Shown: piece after piece, positions 1 through 5,136 of the stretch
Layout of the letters: each line of letters opens with the position of its first letter
Position numbering within the stretch: the first letter of the stretch is position 1
From: Pseudomonadota bacterium
GTDB lineage: Bacteria > Pseudomonadota > Alphaproteobacteria > UBA8366 > JADFVY01
Direction of reading: 5' to 3'
NCBI GenBank assembly: GCA_030671915.1
Contig: DAOVHN010000224.1
Location: 1 to 5,136, forward strand
DNA: 5,136 nt
Translations under genes and position numbers: made by a program
The notes under the pieces: model-generated
Database searches by the model: none
Told to the model about the DNA's origin: nothing
The model's input: the letters and a program-made list of their open reading frames with translations, nothing else

Positions 1-900
1 ATTTCCGAGGGCTGCAACAATTCCTGTTCGTTCTGCATCATCCCGGCGCTGCGCGGGAAACTGGACAGCCGCCCGGTATCGGAAGTGCTGGGCGAGGCGG
101 AACGGCTGGTCGCCGCGGGCGTCAAGGAATTGCTGGTCATCAGCCAGGACACCAGCGCCTACGGCCTCGACCTGAAATACCAGACAAGCGAATGGCATGG
201 CCGCGAGGTCGCCGCGCGTTTCCAGGACCTCGCCGCCGGACTGGGCGAACTCGGCGCCTGGGTGCGGCTGCATTACGTCTACCCCTACCCGCATGTGGAC
301 GACGTGATCCCGTTGATGGCCGAGGGCAAAATCCTGCCCTATCTCGACATCCCCTTCCAGCATGCGCACCCCGACGTGCTGCGCGCCATGAAGCGCCCGG
401 CCGACCAGACGAAGCTGCTGGAGCGCATCGAGGGCTGGCGCGAAATCTGCCCCGACCTCGCCATCCGCTCCACCTTCATCGTCGGCTTCCCCGGCGAGAC
501 GGAAGAGCAGTTCGAATATCTGCTGGACTGGATGGAGGAGGCGCAAATCGACCGCGCCGGCGCCTTCAAATACGAGGACGTAAAGGGCGCGGCCTCCAAC
601 GACCTGCCCGGCCAGGTCGACGAGGAGGTCAAGGAGCAACGCTGGCAGCGCCTGATGGAAACCCAGATGGCGATCAGCCAGGACCGATTGGCCAGCAAGA
701 TCGGCCGCACCATCGAGGTCATCGTCGACGAGACCGACGACGAGGGCGCCGTGGCCCGCAGCCAATGGGACGCCCCGGAAGTAGACGGCTGCGTCTTCAT
801 CGACAGCGAAGACGCCACGAAGCTGCAGCCAGGCGACATCGTCCGTGTCGAAATCGACGAGGCGGACGAAACGGACCTGTGGGGCACGCTGGTGGGATAG
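1..900 (+). CDS. rimO: Ribosomal protein S12 methylthiotransferase RimO, 5' end missing
   Basis: RimO is a cytoplasmic radical-SAM, two-cluster iron-sulfur enzyme that adds a methylthio group to a conserved aspartate of ribosomal protein S12. The frame is open from base 1, giving 299 residues against about 440 for a full enzyme, so the N-terminal UPF0004 domain lies outside the window. The radical-SAM signature [10 protein letters not shown] is at visible residues 3-12 (cysteines 5, 9 and 12), followed by [13 protein letters not shown]. Family-typical segments follow: [36 protein letters not shown] and [11 protein letters not shown]. The last about 70 residues form the acidic TRAM domain, ending [15 protein letters not shown]. 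This tail separates RimO from MiaB-type relatives. The first in-frame ATG (base 85) lies after the cluster motif and is not the start. A diverged copy of the 3' end occurs near 2268-2334. Confidence 0.97.
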   Translation: MSEGCNNSCSFCIIPALRGKLDSRPVSEVLGEAERLVAAGVKELLVISQDTSAYGLDLKYQTSEWHGREVAARFQDLAAGLGELGAWVRLHYVYPYPHVDDVIPLMAEGKILPYLDIPFQHAHPDVLRAMKRPADQTKLLERIEGWREICPDLAIRSTFIVGFPGETEEQFEYLLDWMEEAQIDRAGAFKYEDVKGAASNDLPGQVDEEVKEQRWQRLMETQMAISQDRLASKIGRTIEVIVDETDDEGAVARSQWDAPEVDGCVFIDSEDATKLQPGDIVRVEIDEADETDLWGTLVG

Positions 901-916
901 GGGGCGATTGCGCCCC
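901..916 (+). terminator. GC hairpin immediately after the rimO stop
   Basis: GGGGCG at 901-906 and CGCCCC at 911-916 are perfect reverse complements around a four-base loop, ATTG, starting one base after the rimO TAG. No T-run follows, so this is not a classical intrinsic terminator. It could stabilise the mRNA 3' end or help separate rimO from the convergent sel1-type gene. The hairpin is seen directly; the terminator role is inferred. Confidence 0.4.
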
Positions 917-1003
917 GATGGCGAAATATCCGCTTGGGTAAAAACCTAAGGCCGGCGAGGTCGGGCGATTATCGTCCCCACGCTGTCAGCCCGAGCATTC
1001 GCC

Positions 1004-2077
1004 TCAATCGCAATCTTTGTAGTTCGACTCCATGCACCGCTTCGCCATGGCCCGCGCCCGGTCGATCCGGGCCGGCGTCATCTCCTGGGCGGTTGCGTTC
1101 AGGTTCAGGGCTGTCTTCGCCCTGTTTTCGGCCGACTCGTCATGACTCGTCGCCGCCGCGATGCTGTACCACATGTACGCCTTCACGCTATCCCGGGGCA
1201 CGCCGCGCCCTTGTGAGTACATGAAGCCCAGATTGTTGTGCGCGACGGCCTCGCCTTGCGCGGCGGCCGCCCGGTACAGGCGCAGTGCCGTCTTGCGGTT
1301 CCGCGCCACGCCCTCCCCATTGTTGTACATATAGCCCAGATTCACCTGCGCTTTGGAATGGCCTTGCTCCGCGGCCAGCTTGTACCAGACAGCCGCGACC
1401 GCATAATTCTGCTCCACACCTTCTCCGTAATCGTACATGTAGCCGAGATTGTGTTGCGCGTCGGCGTACCCCTGTGCGGCGGCGGCCAGATACCAAAGCA
1501 GGGCCTTCTCATAATCCTGGTCCACGCCTTCCCCGTCCGCGTATGTCACGCCGAGAGTGTATTGCGCCTCGGCATGTCCCTGTTCGGCGGCCGCCCTGTA
1601 CCAGCGCACCGCTGTCGCATCGTCCTGCTCCACGCCGCGCCCGTTATCGTACATCACGCCGAAATTTTGTTGCGCCCGGGCAAAGCCCTGTTCGGCGGCC
1701 GCCTTGTACCAGCGAACGGCCGTCGCATAATCCTGCTCCACGCCGTGACCCGTGCCATACATGAAGCCGAGATTGTTCTGCGCATTCGCGTTGCCCTGCT
1801 CGGCGGCAGCCTTGTACCAGCGCCGGGCCGCCTCAAGGTCCTGTTCCACGCCCCGTCCCTTATCGTACAGAAGCCCGAGATTAAATTGCGCGCCAGCGTT
1901 GCCTTGGTCCGCCAATGGCATCCATAATCGAAGCGCGGTCGCATAGTCTTCCCGGTCAGCCGCCGCGAGAGCGTCTTCGTAATCGTCCGCCCGGGCCTGG
2001 CCGGTGGCGCCAAGCGCGACGCAGAGAGACAAGGCCGTCACGAGAATCCGACCCTTCACGATAAATCCGCACGCCAT
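1004..2077 (-). CDS. Secreted Sel1-like repeat (SLR) protein, seven repeats
   Basis: This 357-residue protein has a Sec signal peptide at residues 1-30: K8 and R10, a hydrophobic core (ILVTALSLCVALGATG) and the cleavage motif ARA before DD. A helical half-repeat covers about 33-59. Seven 36-residue Sel1/TPR-like repeats fill 60-311, each following AxxxLGxxYxxGxGVxxDxxxAxxWYxxAAxQG. A 46-residue tail with C348 and C356 could carry a disulfide. SLR proteins are alpha-alpha superhelical scaffolds for protein contacts, often in envelope or signalling complexes; the partner here is unknown. C19 sits in LSLC, a poor lipobox, so a lipoprotein is unlikely. The ATG at 2077 is fixed by AAGGAGG at 2083-2089, five bases upstream. 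Codons use more A/T third positions than rimO or the MFS gene, which may mean foreign origin. The gene is convergent with rimO and sits alone on its strand. Confidence 0.93.
   Translation of the reverse strand: MACGFIVKGRILVTALSLCVALGATGQARADDYEDALAAADREDYATALRLWMPLADQGNAGAQFNLGLLYDKGRGVEQDLEAARRWYKAAAEQGNANAQNNLGFMYGTGHGVEQDYATAVRWYKAAAEQGFARAQQNFGVMYDNGRGVEQDDATAVRWYRAAAEQGHAEAQYTLGVTYADGEGVDQDYEKALLWYLAAAAQGYADAQHNLGYMYDYGEGVEQNYAVAAVWYKLAAEQGHSKAQVNLGYMYNNGEGVARNRKTALRLYRAAAAQGEAVAHNNLGFMYSQGRGVPRDSVKAYMWYSIAAATSHDESAENRAKTALNLNATAQEMTPARIDRARAMAKRCMESNYKDCD
1145..1900 (-). repeat. Seven tandem 108-bp Sel1 repeat units within the CDS
   Basis: The units encode residues 60-95, 96-131, 132-167, 168-203, 204-239, 240-275 and 276-311, with no linker residues between them. 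Units 2 and 3 are the most alike: 26 of 36 residues match, and an 18-base block is identical at 1578-1595 and 1686-1703, exactly 108 bases apart. Unit 7 is the most degenerate, ending WYSIAAATS rather than the usual AAEQG. The regular spacing produces long open frames on the opposite strand that are not genes. Confidence 0.93.
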
Positions 2078-2102
2078 AACCCCCTCCTTCGCTAGTCGAA
2101 CA

Positions 2103-2115
2103 ACCGGAAACCGGT
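2103..2115. promoter_or_regulatory. Small inverted repeat in the sel1-type gene leader
   Basis: ACCGG (2103-2107) and CCGGT (2111-2115) pair across a three-base AAA centre. The repeat lies between the proposed promoter and the ribosome binding site of the - strand Sel1 gene. It could be an operator half-site pair or an mRNA hairpin in the leader. The arms are only five bases, so chance is quite possible in GC-rich DNA. Confidence 0.25.
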
Positions 2116-2144
2116 AGAAAAATTACTCATTGCAACCGTGCCAT

Positions 2145-2173
2145 ACTATAGCAATGACGGGTCGAACATCCAA
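2145..2173 (-). promoter_or_regulatory. Candidate sigma-70 promoter for the Sel1 gene
   Basis: On the - strand, TTGGAT (2173-2168) is followed after 17 bases by TATAGT (2150-2145). The -10 box matches five of six consensus bases and carries an extended TGC just before it (2153-2151). The predicted start is near 2138, leaving a leader of about 60 bases before the ATG at 2077. The -35 box is weak (TTG only). This is a hand-read match without experimental support. Confidence 0.42.
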
Positions 2174-2267
2174 ACCGACCGAAACACGGCCGCTTTCACG
2201 GTTGCATTTTCGCCGGTGGGCGGCAAAGTTCCCGTCACACACGGCATCCGGTTCCCGGCGCCCCATC

Positions 2268-2334
2268 GACATCGCCCACTTGGCGATCGAAGAAGCCGAC
2301 GAGACGGTTTTGTATGGGGACACTGGTGGGATAA
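2268..2334 (+). pseudogene. Degenerate duplicate of the rimO 3' end
   Basis: Bases 2268-2334 align with rimO 835-900: by hand 49 of 66 rimO positions match, including an 11-base identical block CTGGTGGGATA (889-899 and 2323-2333). In frame the copy reads PIDIAHLAIEEADETVLYG, against [19 protein letters not shown] in RimO. A two-base gain and a one-base loss then break the frame just before the TLVG end, and a TAA sits at 2332-2334 where the rimO stop would be. Many differences are synonymous or conservative (GAG/GAA, GCG/GCC, GAA/GAG, CTG/TTG, Asp/Glu), so both copies seem to have diverged while coding. Homology further upstream is not convincing. The rest of the 2078-2374 gap holds no gene I can support. 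Confidence 0.65.
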
Positions 2335-2364
2335 TGTCAGCGGTACTTGGTATTGTATCGGCGC

Positions 2365-2370
2365 GGGAGG
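2365..2370 (+). promoter_or_regulatory. Ribosome binding site that sets the tfoX-like start
   Basis: GGGAGG lies four bases before the ATG at 2375. No comparable site precedes the earlier in-frame ATG at 2138. It marks the short 116-residue product as the real protein. Confidence 0.75.
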
Positions 2371-2374
2371 TTCG

Positions 2375-2725
2375 ATGGTCGAGTCGTATTTTCGGGAACT
2401 GCGATCCTTGCTGGAACGCACATTGCCTTCGCCAGGCCCCGGCGTCGCCATTGAATGCAAACATTTCTTCAGCGGCGCGGCCGCCTATGCCGCGGGCGTA
2501 ATATTCATGTCCCTGACGCCGGCCGGGCTCGCGCTGAAGCTTCCCGCCGAAGCGCGGCAGCAGTTGATGGAGGCCGGCGCCAGACCGCTACGCTATTTCC
2601 CGAAAGGCCCGGTCAAAAAGGAATATGTCATCCTGCCGGAAAAACTCGCCCGCGACGATAACGCGCTTGCGCCTTGGATCGAGGAGAGTATTCGTTATAC
2701 CAGGGCTCGTGCCGGCACCGGTTAA
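2375..2725 (+). CDS. TfoX/Sxy N-terminal domain protein
   Basis: The product is 116 residues, about the size of a single TfoX N-terminal domain (TfoX_N type). An N-terminal helix (MVESYFRELRSLLERTL) leads into the core at about 29-85: KHFFSGAAAYAAGVIFMSL, then GLALKLPAEARQQLMEAG, then PLRYFPKGPVKKEYVILPE. A C-terminal helix, WIEESIRYTRA, is at 101-111. The TfoX C-terminal domain of the gammaproteobacterial competence regulators is absent. Stand-alone TfoX_N proteins are common in alphaproteobacteria and have no settled role, so competence control should not be assumed. The frame is open back to 2138, but that extension resembles no TfoX protein, overlaps the rimO-like remnant in another frame and lacks a binding site. 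The next gene starts 18 bases after this stop, so the two are probably co-transcribed. Confidence 0.85.
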   Translation: MVESYFRELRSLLERTLPSPGPGVAIECKHFFSGAAAYAAGVIFMSLTPAGLALKLPAEARQQLMEAGARPLRYFPKGPVKKEYVILPEKLARDDNALAPWIEESIRYTRARAGTG

Positions 2726-2743
2726 ATTCGAAGGGGAAAATGC

Positions 2744-3319
2744 ATGACAAGCGAACAACGCATGAAATTCGTCGGCCGGATGGCCGTTACCGGCGGCGAG
2801 GCCGGGGTCGTCGGCGTCATGATCGCCGCCCTGCCGATCCTGTTCCTGGGGTCGGCTTTCCTGGGCGACGCGGCCATACCGGTCATGCTGCTGGCGCACG
2901 GGCTGCTGCTCGGTCATTACCTGGCCAGGAAACTGACAAGGGATGCCGGCTTCACGCCCGAACAGGCGCGCGTCCTGCGCATCGCTCCGCCGGTCGCGCT
3001 GGTTGCCGGCTTCCTGGCGATGGACTGGTACTGGGGGATGGTCTTCGACCCCCTGACATCGGCGATGCAGGGGGTCATGTTCGGCGGCATCGCCGGGTTG
3101 ATAATCGGGCTGGCCATGCTGCGGCTGCCGCTTGTCGCGATGCAGGGCCGCGCCGTCGCCGTTCCCGCGGCCATGCTCGCGGCCGGCGCGGTAATGGGAA
3201 GCCTCACCGGGGCTATGATCGCGCTGCCGCTGCTGTGGCTGGCGGCCATGCCGGTCTGGCAGGCCGGCGTCGCGGCGACGATGGCTAGTTTCCTGGATGT
3301 TGCGGCGCTTAGGAACTGA
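2744..3319 (+). CDS. Multi-pass inner-membrane protein of unknown function
   Basis: I do not recognise a family for this 191-residue, very hydrophobic protein. Likely membrane helices are at about 18-38, 43-61, 80-100, 107-128, 137-155 and 156-178. A short basic loop, ARKLTRDAGFTPEQARVLR (61-79), separates helices 2 and 3. D94, W95 and W97 lie inside or at the end of helix 3 (LAMDWYWGMVF), where polar and aromatic residues could be functional. Glycine-rich small-residue patterns in helices 4-6 suggest tight helix packing. The ATG at 2744 follows AAGGGG (2731-2736) with a seven-base spacer. The 18-base gap from the tfoX-like stop supports a two-gene operon. It could be a small transporter or a membrane-domain protein; nothing in the sequence settles this. 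Confidence 0.85.
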   Translation: MTSEQRMKFVGRMAVTGGEAGVVGVMIAALPILFLGSAFLGDAAIPVMLLAHGLLLGHYLARKLTRDAGFTPEQARVLRIAPPVALVAGFLAMDWYWGMVFDPLTSAMQGVMFGGIAGLIIGLAMLRLPLVAMQGRAVAVPAAMLAAGAVMGSLTGAMIALPLLWLAAMPVWQAGVAATMASFLDVAALRN

Positions 3320-3367
3320 CCGGCGCATGGCTGCCCCGCCGAATTGGCACGCCATGACGGCGGTCCC

Positions 3368-3376
3368 TGGTATAAG
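3368..3376 (+). promoter_or_regulatory. Candidate extended -10 promoter for the MFS gene
   Basis: TGGTATAAG reads as an extended -10 element (TG, one base, then TATAAG, five of six consensus). A TTGGCA at 3344-3349 is 21 bases upstream of the hexamer, too far for a standard -35. It lies about 70 bases before the MFS start, in the 126-base gap after the membrane-protein gene. A second AT-rich hexamer, TATAAC (3405-3410), has no suitable -35. Confidence 0.3.
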
Positions 3377-3445
3377 GTAACGGCCATATTGTCCGTCCTT
3401 GCCCTATAACGCCATGCGACCCTCGATCCGGCCGACCGCCATTTC

Positions 3446-4684
3446 ATGAAAACATCCTCGCTCCTGCCGATCCTTTTATCCGCCGGCATCCTGCTGGGCG
3501 GCAACGGGTTGCAGGTTACCCTGGTGTCGGTACGCGCCAATATCGAGGGTTTCCCGCCCGAATTGATCGGCCTGCTTGGCGCCGCCTATTACATCGGCTT
3601 CGCCAGCGGCTGTTTTTTTACCGGGCGGCTGATCCGGCGGGTCGGCCATATCCGCGTGTTCGGCGGGCTGGTGGCGCTGGCCGCGGTCGGCACGCTGGCG
3701 CTGGCGGTGTGGATCGATCCGGTGGTCTGGACCGTGGTGCGGATCGTCACCGGGTTCTGCTTCGCCGGTCTGTCGATGGCGCTGGAAAGCTGGCTCAACC
3801 AGACGGCCGAATCGACCGACCGCGGCCGGGTGCTCAGCCTGTACCGCGTGGTCGATCTGTTCGCGGTGCTGGGCGCGCAATTTCTGATGCCGCTGTTCGG
3901 CGCCGGCGGCTTCGAGGTGTTCGCGGTGGTGGCGATGCTGTTTTGCCTCGCCATCGTGCCGATGTCGCTGTCGCGCCACGCGAGCCCGCCGCCGCCGGAA
4001 AGCGGCAGCCTCAATCTGTGGCGGGTTTGGCGCATTTCGCCGGTGGGCTGCCTCGGCTGCGTGACGATCGGGCTGACCAACAGCGCCTTTAGGACCATCG
4101 GCCCGGTCTACGCGCAGGAAGTCGGCCTGGCGGTCAGCCAGATCGCCGCCTTCATTGGCGCCGGCGTGCTGGGCGGGGCGTTGGCGCAATACCCGCTCGG
4201 TGCGCTGTCGGACCGCATCGACCGGCGTTTCGTGCTGATCGCCACCACCTGCGGCGCGGCCGCCGCGGGAATTTTCCTGGGATCGTTGACCGGCCCGGAC
4301 GCGGCCTACATTTATGCTGGCGCCTTCCTGTTCGGCGCCTTCGCCATGCCGCTCTATTCGCTGTCGATCGCCCATGCCAACGACCACGCCGGGTCCGGCG
4401 ATTTCGTCGAGCTTGCGGCCGGCCTGATCCTGTTCTTCGCCATCGGTGCGTCGATCGGGCCGATCGTCGCCTCGCTGATCATGGCCGGGTTTGGCGCGCC
4501 CGCCTTCTTCCTCTACACCAGCTTCATTCACGGCCTGTTTGTGCTGTTCGTCTTCTATCGCATGGCGCAGCGCGGCGCGGTAGCCCGTGGCCTGAAGCGG
4601 CGCTATGTCGGCCTGCTGCGCACCTCCCCGGTAATGATGCGCATCGCGCGCCCCAAAGGACCGCCGCACCGCAAAACAAAATAG
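3446..4684 (+). CDS. MFS transporter, YcaD-like
   Basis: This 412-residue inner-membrane carrier has the usual 12-helix major-facilitator layout: an N-terminal bundle at about 5-175, a cytoplasmic linker at 177-195 (RHASPPPPESGSLN) and a C-terminal bundle at about 200-372. Motif-A-like loops follow helices 2 and 8: GRLIRRVGHIR (60-70) and GALSDRIDRR (252-261). The block ALESWLNQTAESTDRGRVLSLY (112-133), with ESWLN and RGR, and MPLYSLSIAHANDHA (301-315) recall the YcaD group of uncharacterised carriers. The substrate is unknown. About 40 basic residues-rich positions follow the last helix (RRYVGLLR, then a Lys-rich end). The ATG at 3446 fits the normal start just before helix 1, but no clear Shine-Dalgarno sequence precedes it. 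The gene is convergent with the hydrolase, only 16 bases away. Confidence 0.92.
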   Translation: MKTSSLLPILLSAGILLGGNGLQVTLVSVRANIEGFPPELIGLLGAAYYIGFASGCFFTGRLIRRVGHIRVFGGLVALAAVGTLALAVWIDPVVWTVVRIVTGFCFAGLSMALESWLNQTAESTDRGRVLSLYRVVDLFAVLGAQFLMPLFGAGGFEVFAVVAMLFCLAIVPMSLSRHASPPPPESGSLNLWRVWRISPVGCLGCVTIGLTNSAFRTIGPVYAQEVGLAVSQIAAFIGAGVLGGALAQYPLGALSDRIDRRFVLIATTCGAAAAGIFLGSLTGPDAAYIYAGAFLFGAFAMPLYSLSIAHANDHAGSGDFVELAAGLILFFAIGASIGPIVASLIMAGFGAPAFFLYTSFIHGLFVLFVFYRMAQRGAVARGLKRRYVGLLRTSPVMMRIARPKGPPHRKTK

Positions 4685-4698
4685 GCCCGCCCTTCGGG
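4673..4698 (-). terminator. Weak terminator-like hairpin between the convergent genes
   Basis: Read on the - strand, CCCG (4698-4695) and CGGG (4689-4686) pair around a five-base loop and are followed by CC and the T-rich tract TATTTTGTTTT (4683-4673). This could end transcription of the hydrolase gene just past its stop at 4701. The stem is only four base pairs, so the call is tentative. The T tract lies within the last codons of the MFS gene. Confidence 0.33.
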
Positions 4699-4700
4699 AA

Positions 4701-5136
4701 TCACACCAAGGCCGTGCCGGTCAGAAAATCATCCAGCAGCGAATTGACCCGCGAGGATGCTTCCAGTTGCGGCATATGGCCGGCGGCGGCGATGATCTCC
4801 AGCCGGATATCGCCCGACAGCCCATCGCCCGGCGGCGGTACGATGCGGTCGGCTTCGCCCCAGATCGCCAGCACCGGGCCGTCATAGGCGGCCAGTACGC
4901 CGGCCACGTCATATCTGACGACCCCGCCGGGGAACACGGCGTCGCGGATGGCGCGTAGCGCGGCGTCGGCGCCGTCCATGCGTTTGAAGCGCGAGACGCC
5001 CTCCAGCATGTCCTTGCCGACCAGGCCCGGATCGTTGAAAAGCATCTGCAATACGGTCTTCAATTCCTTGCGGCGCTGGGCCTCGATAAAGCCGGTCAGA
5101 TAGGCGTCGTTCACGGTGTCGCCCAGCCCGGCCGCC
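4701..5136 (-). CDS. Alpha/beta hydrolase, C-terminal part, acetoin dehydrogenase E2-like
   Basis: The frame is open to the right edge, so only the last 144 residues are visible; the GTG at 5114 is internal and not the true start. The fragment holds the helical cap and the last strands of an alpha/beta-hydrolase fold: a cap reading LQMLFNDPGLVGKDMLE and RFKRMDGADAALRAI, then PVLAIWGEADRIVPP with the likely catalytic Asp (codon 4850-4848), then AAGHMPQLEA with the catalytic His (codon 4778-4776). The nucleophile serine would lie outside the window. The cap sequence resembles the hydrolase domain of AcoC, the dihydrolipoyl acetyltransferase of acetoin dehydrogenase. A lipoyl domain would be expected upstream if that is right; otherwise this is a free-standing MhpC-type hydrolase. 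The fold is certain, the AcoC link moderate. Confidence 0.88.
   Translation of the reverse strand, partial: AAGLGDTVNDAYLTGFIEAQRRKELKTVLQMLFNDPGLVGKDMLEGVSRFKRMDGADAALRAIRDAVFPGGVVRYDVAGVLAAYDGPVLAIWGEADRIVPPPGDGLSGDIRLEIIAAAGHMPQLEASSRVNSLLDDFLTGTALV

Noticed and set aside
192..941. + strand frame of 249 codons overlapping rimO
   Set aside because: It is an Arg/Pro-rich out-of-frame shadow. The rimO frame carries all conserved motifs over the same bases.
967..981. Imperfect hairpin GGGCGA-TTA-TCGTCC near the end of the rimO-sel1 gap
   Set aside because: It needs a G-T pair, has a three-base loop and no T-run on either strand, so it gives no support for a terminator.
1238..1927. Long + strand frame of 229 codons opposite the Sel1 gene, with an apparent internal repeat
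   Set aside because: Its repeat pattern is the antisense reading of the 108-base Sel1 units. The - strand frame has a signal peptide, a strong ribosome binding site and family-perfect repeats.
2330..2335. GATAAT as a possible -10 box for the tfoX-like gene
   Set aside because: No acceptable -35 lies at 16-18 bases (TTTTGT at best), and the bases are explained by the rimO-like stop region.
2130..2501. + strand frame of 123 codons across the gap before the tfoX-like gene
   Set aside because: It contains the rimO-like tail segment, but then reads out of frame into both that remnant and the TfoX gene. No ribosome binding site or domain supports it as a gene.
2588..3355. - strand frame of 255 codons opposite the membrane-protein gene
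   Set aside because: It is a His/Arg/Gln/Asp-rich shadow spanning two genuine + strand genes and their intergenic gap.
3476..4669. Long - strand frame of 397 codons opposite the MFS gene
   Set aside because: The product is rich in Arg, His, Gln, Asp and Ala and has no fold-like pattern, which is typical of the antisense of a G/C-biased gene. The + strand encodes a clear MFS carrier.
1..5136. Search for CRISPR repeats, tRNA or rRNA genes, transposases, integrases and toxin-antitoxin pairs
   Set aside because: None seen. The only tandem repeat is the coding Sel1 array, and every substantial gene is accounted for.

Overview
This is a GC-rich window with strongly G/C-biased third codon positions in most genes. 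The protein types (an alphaproteobacterial-style RimO, a stand-alone TfoX N-terminal domain protein, a YcaD-like MFS carrier and an acetoin-dehydrogenase-E2-type hydrolase) suggest an alphaproteobacterium, perhaps Rhodospirillales-like. That placement is an inference from protein flavour only. There is no CRISPR array, recognisable RNA gene, transposase or integrase here.

Layout from left to right. (1) 1-900, + strand: the C-terminal two thirds of rimO, the radical-SAM enzyme that methylthiolates ribosomal protein S12. The window opens at its CxxxCxxC cluster motif. A GC hairpin follows the stop. (2) 1004-2077, - strand: a secreted or periplasmic protein made of seven Sel1-like repeats behind a signal peptide, convergent with rimO. 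A plausible promoter and a strong ribosome binding site lie upstream of it. (3) 2078-2374: a non-coding gap. Its right half holds a diverged, frame-broken copy of the last about 22 codons of rimO. (4) 2375-2725 and 2744-3319, + strand: a small TfoX-N-domain protein and a multi-pass membrane protein of unknown function, 18 bases apart and probably one operon. (5) 3446-4684, + strand: a 12-helix MFS transporter. (6) 4701-5136, - strand: the C-terminal part of an alpha/beta hydrolase running off the right edge and convergent with the MFS gene.

The genes do not form one evident pathway. RimO is housekeeping, the Sel1 protein is probably an envelope protein-interaction module, and the TfoX/membrane pair, the transporter and the hydrolase are separate units. 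The most notable structure is the second rimO 3' end in front of the tfoX-like gene. The sel1 gene is sandwiched between two rimO tails, which suggests that rimO once lay directly before the tfoX-like gene and that the sel1 segment arrived by an insertion or replacement event. I see no convincing new multi-gene system.
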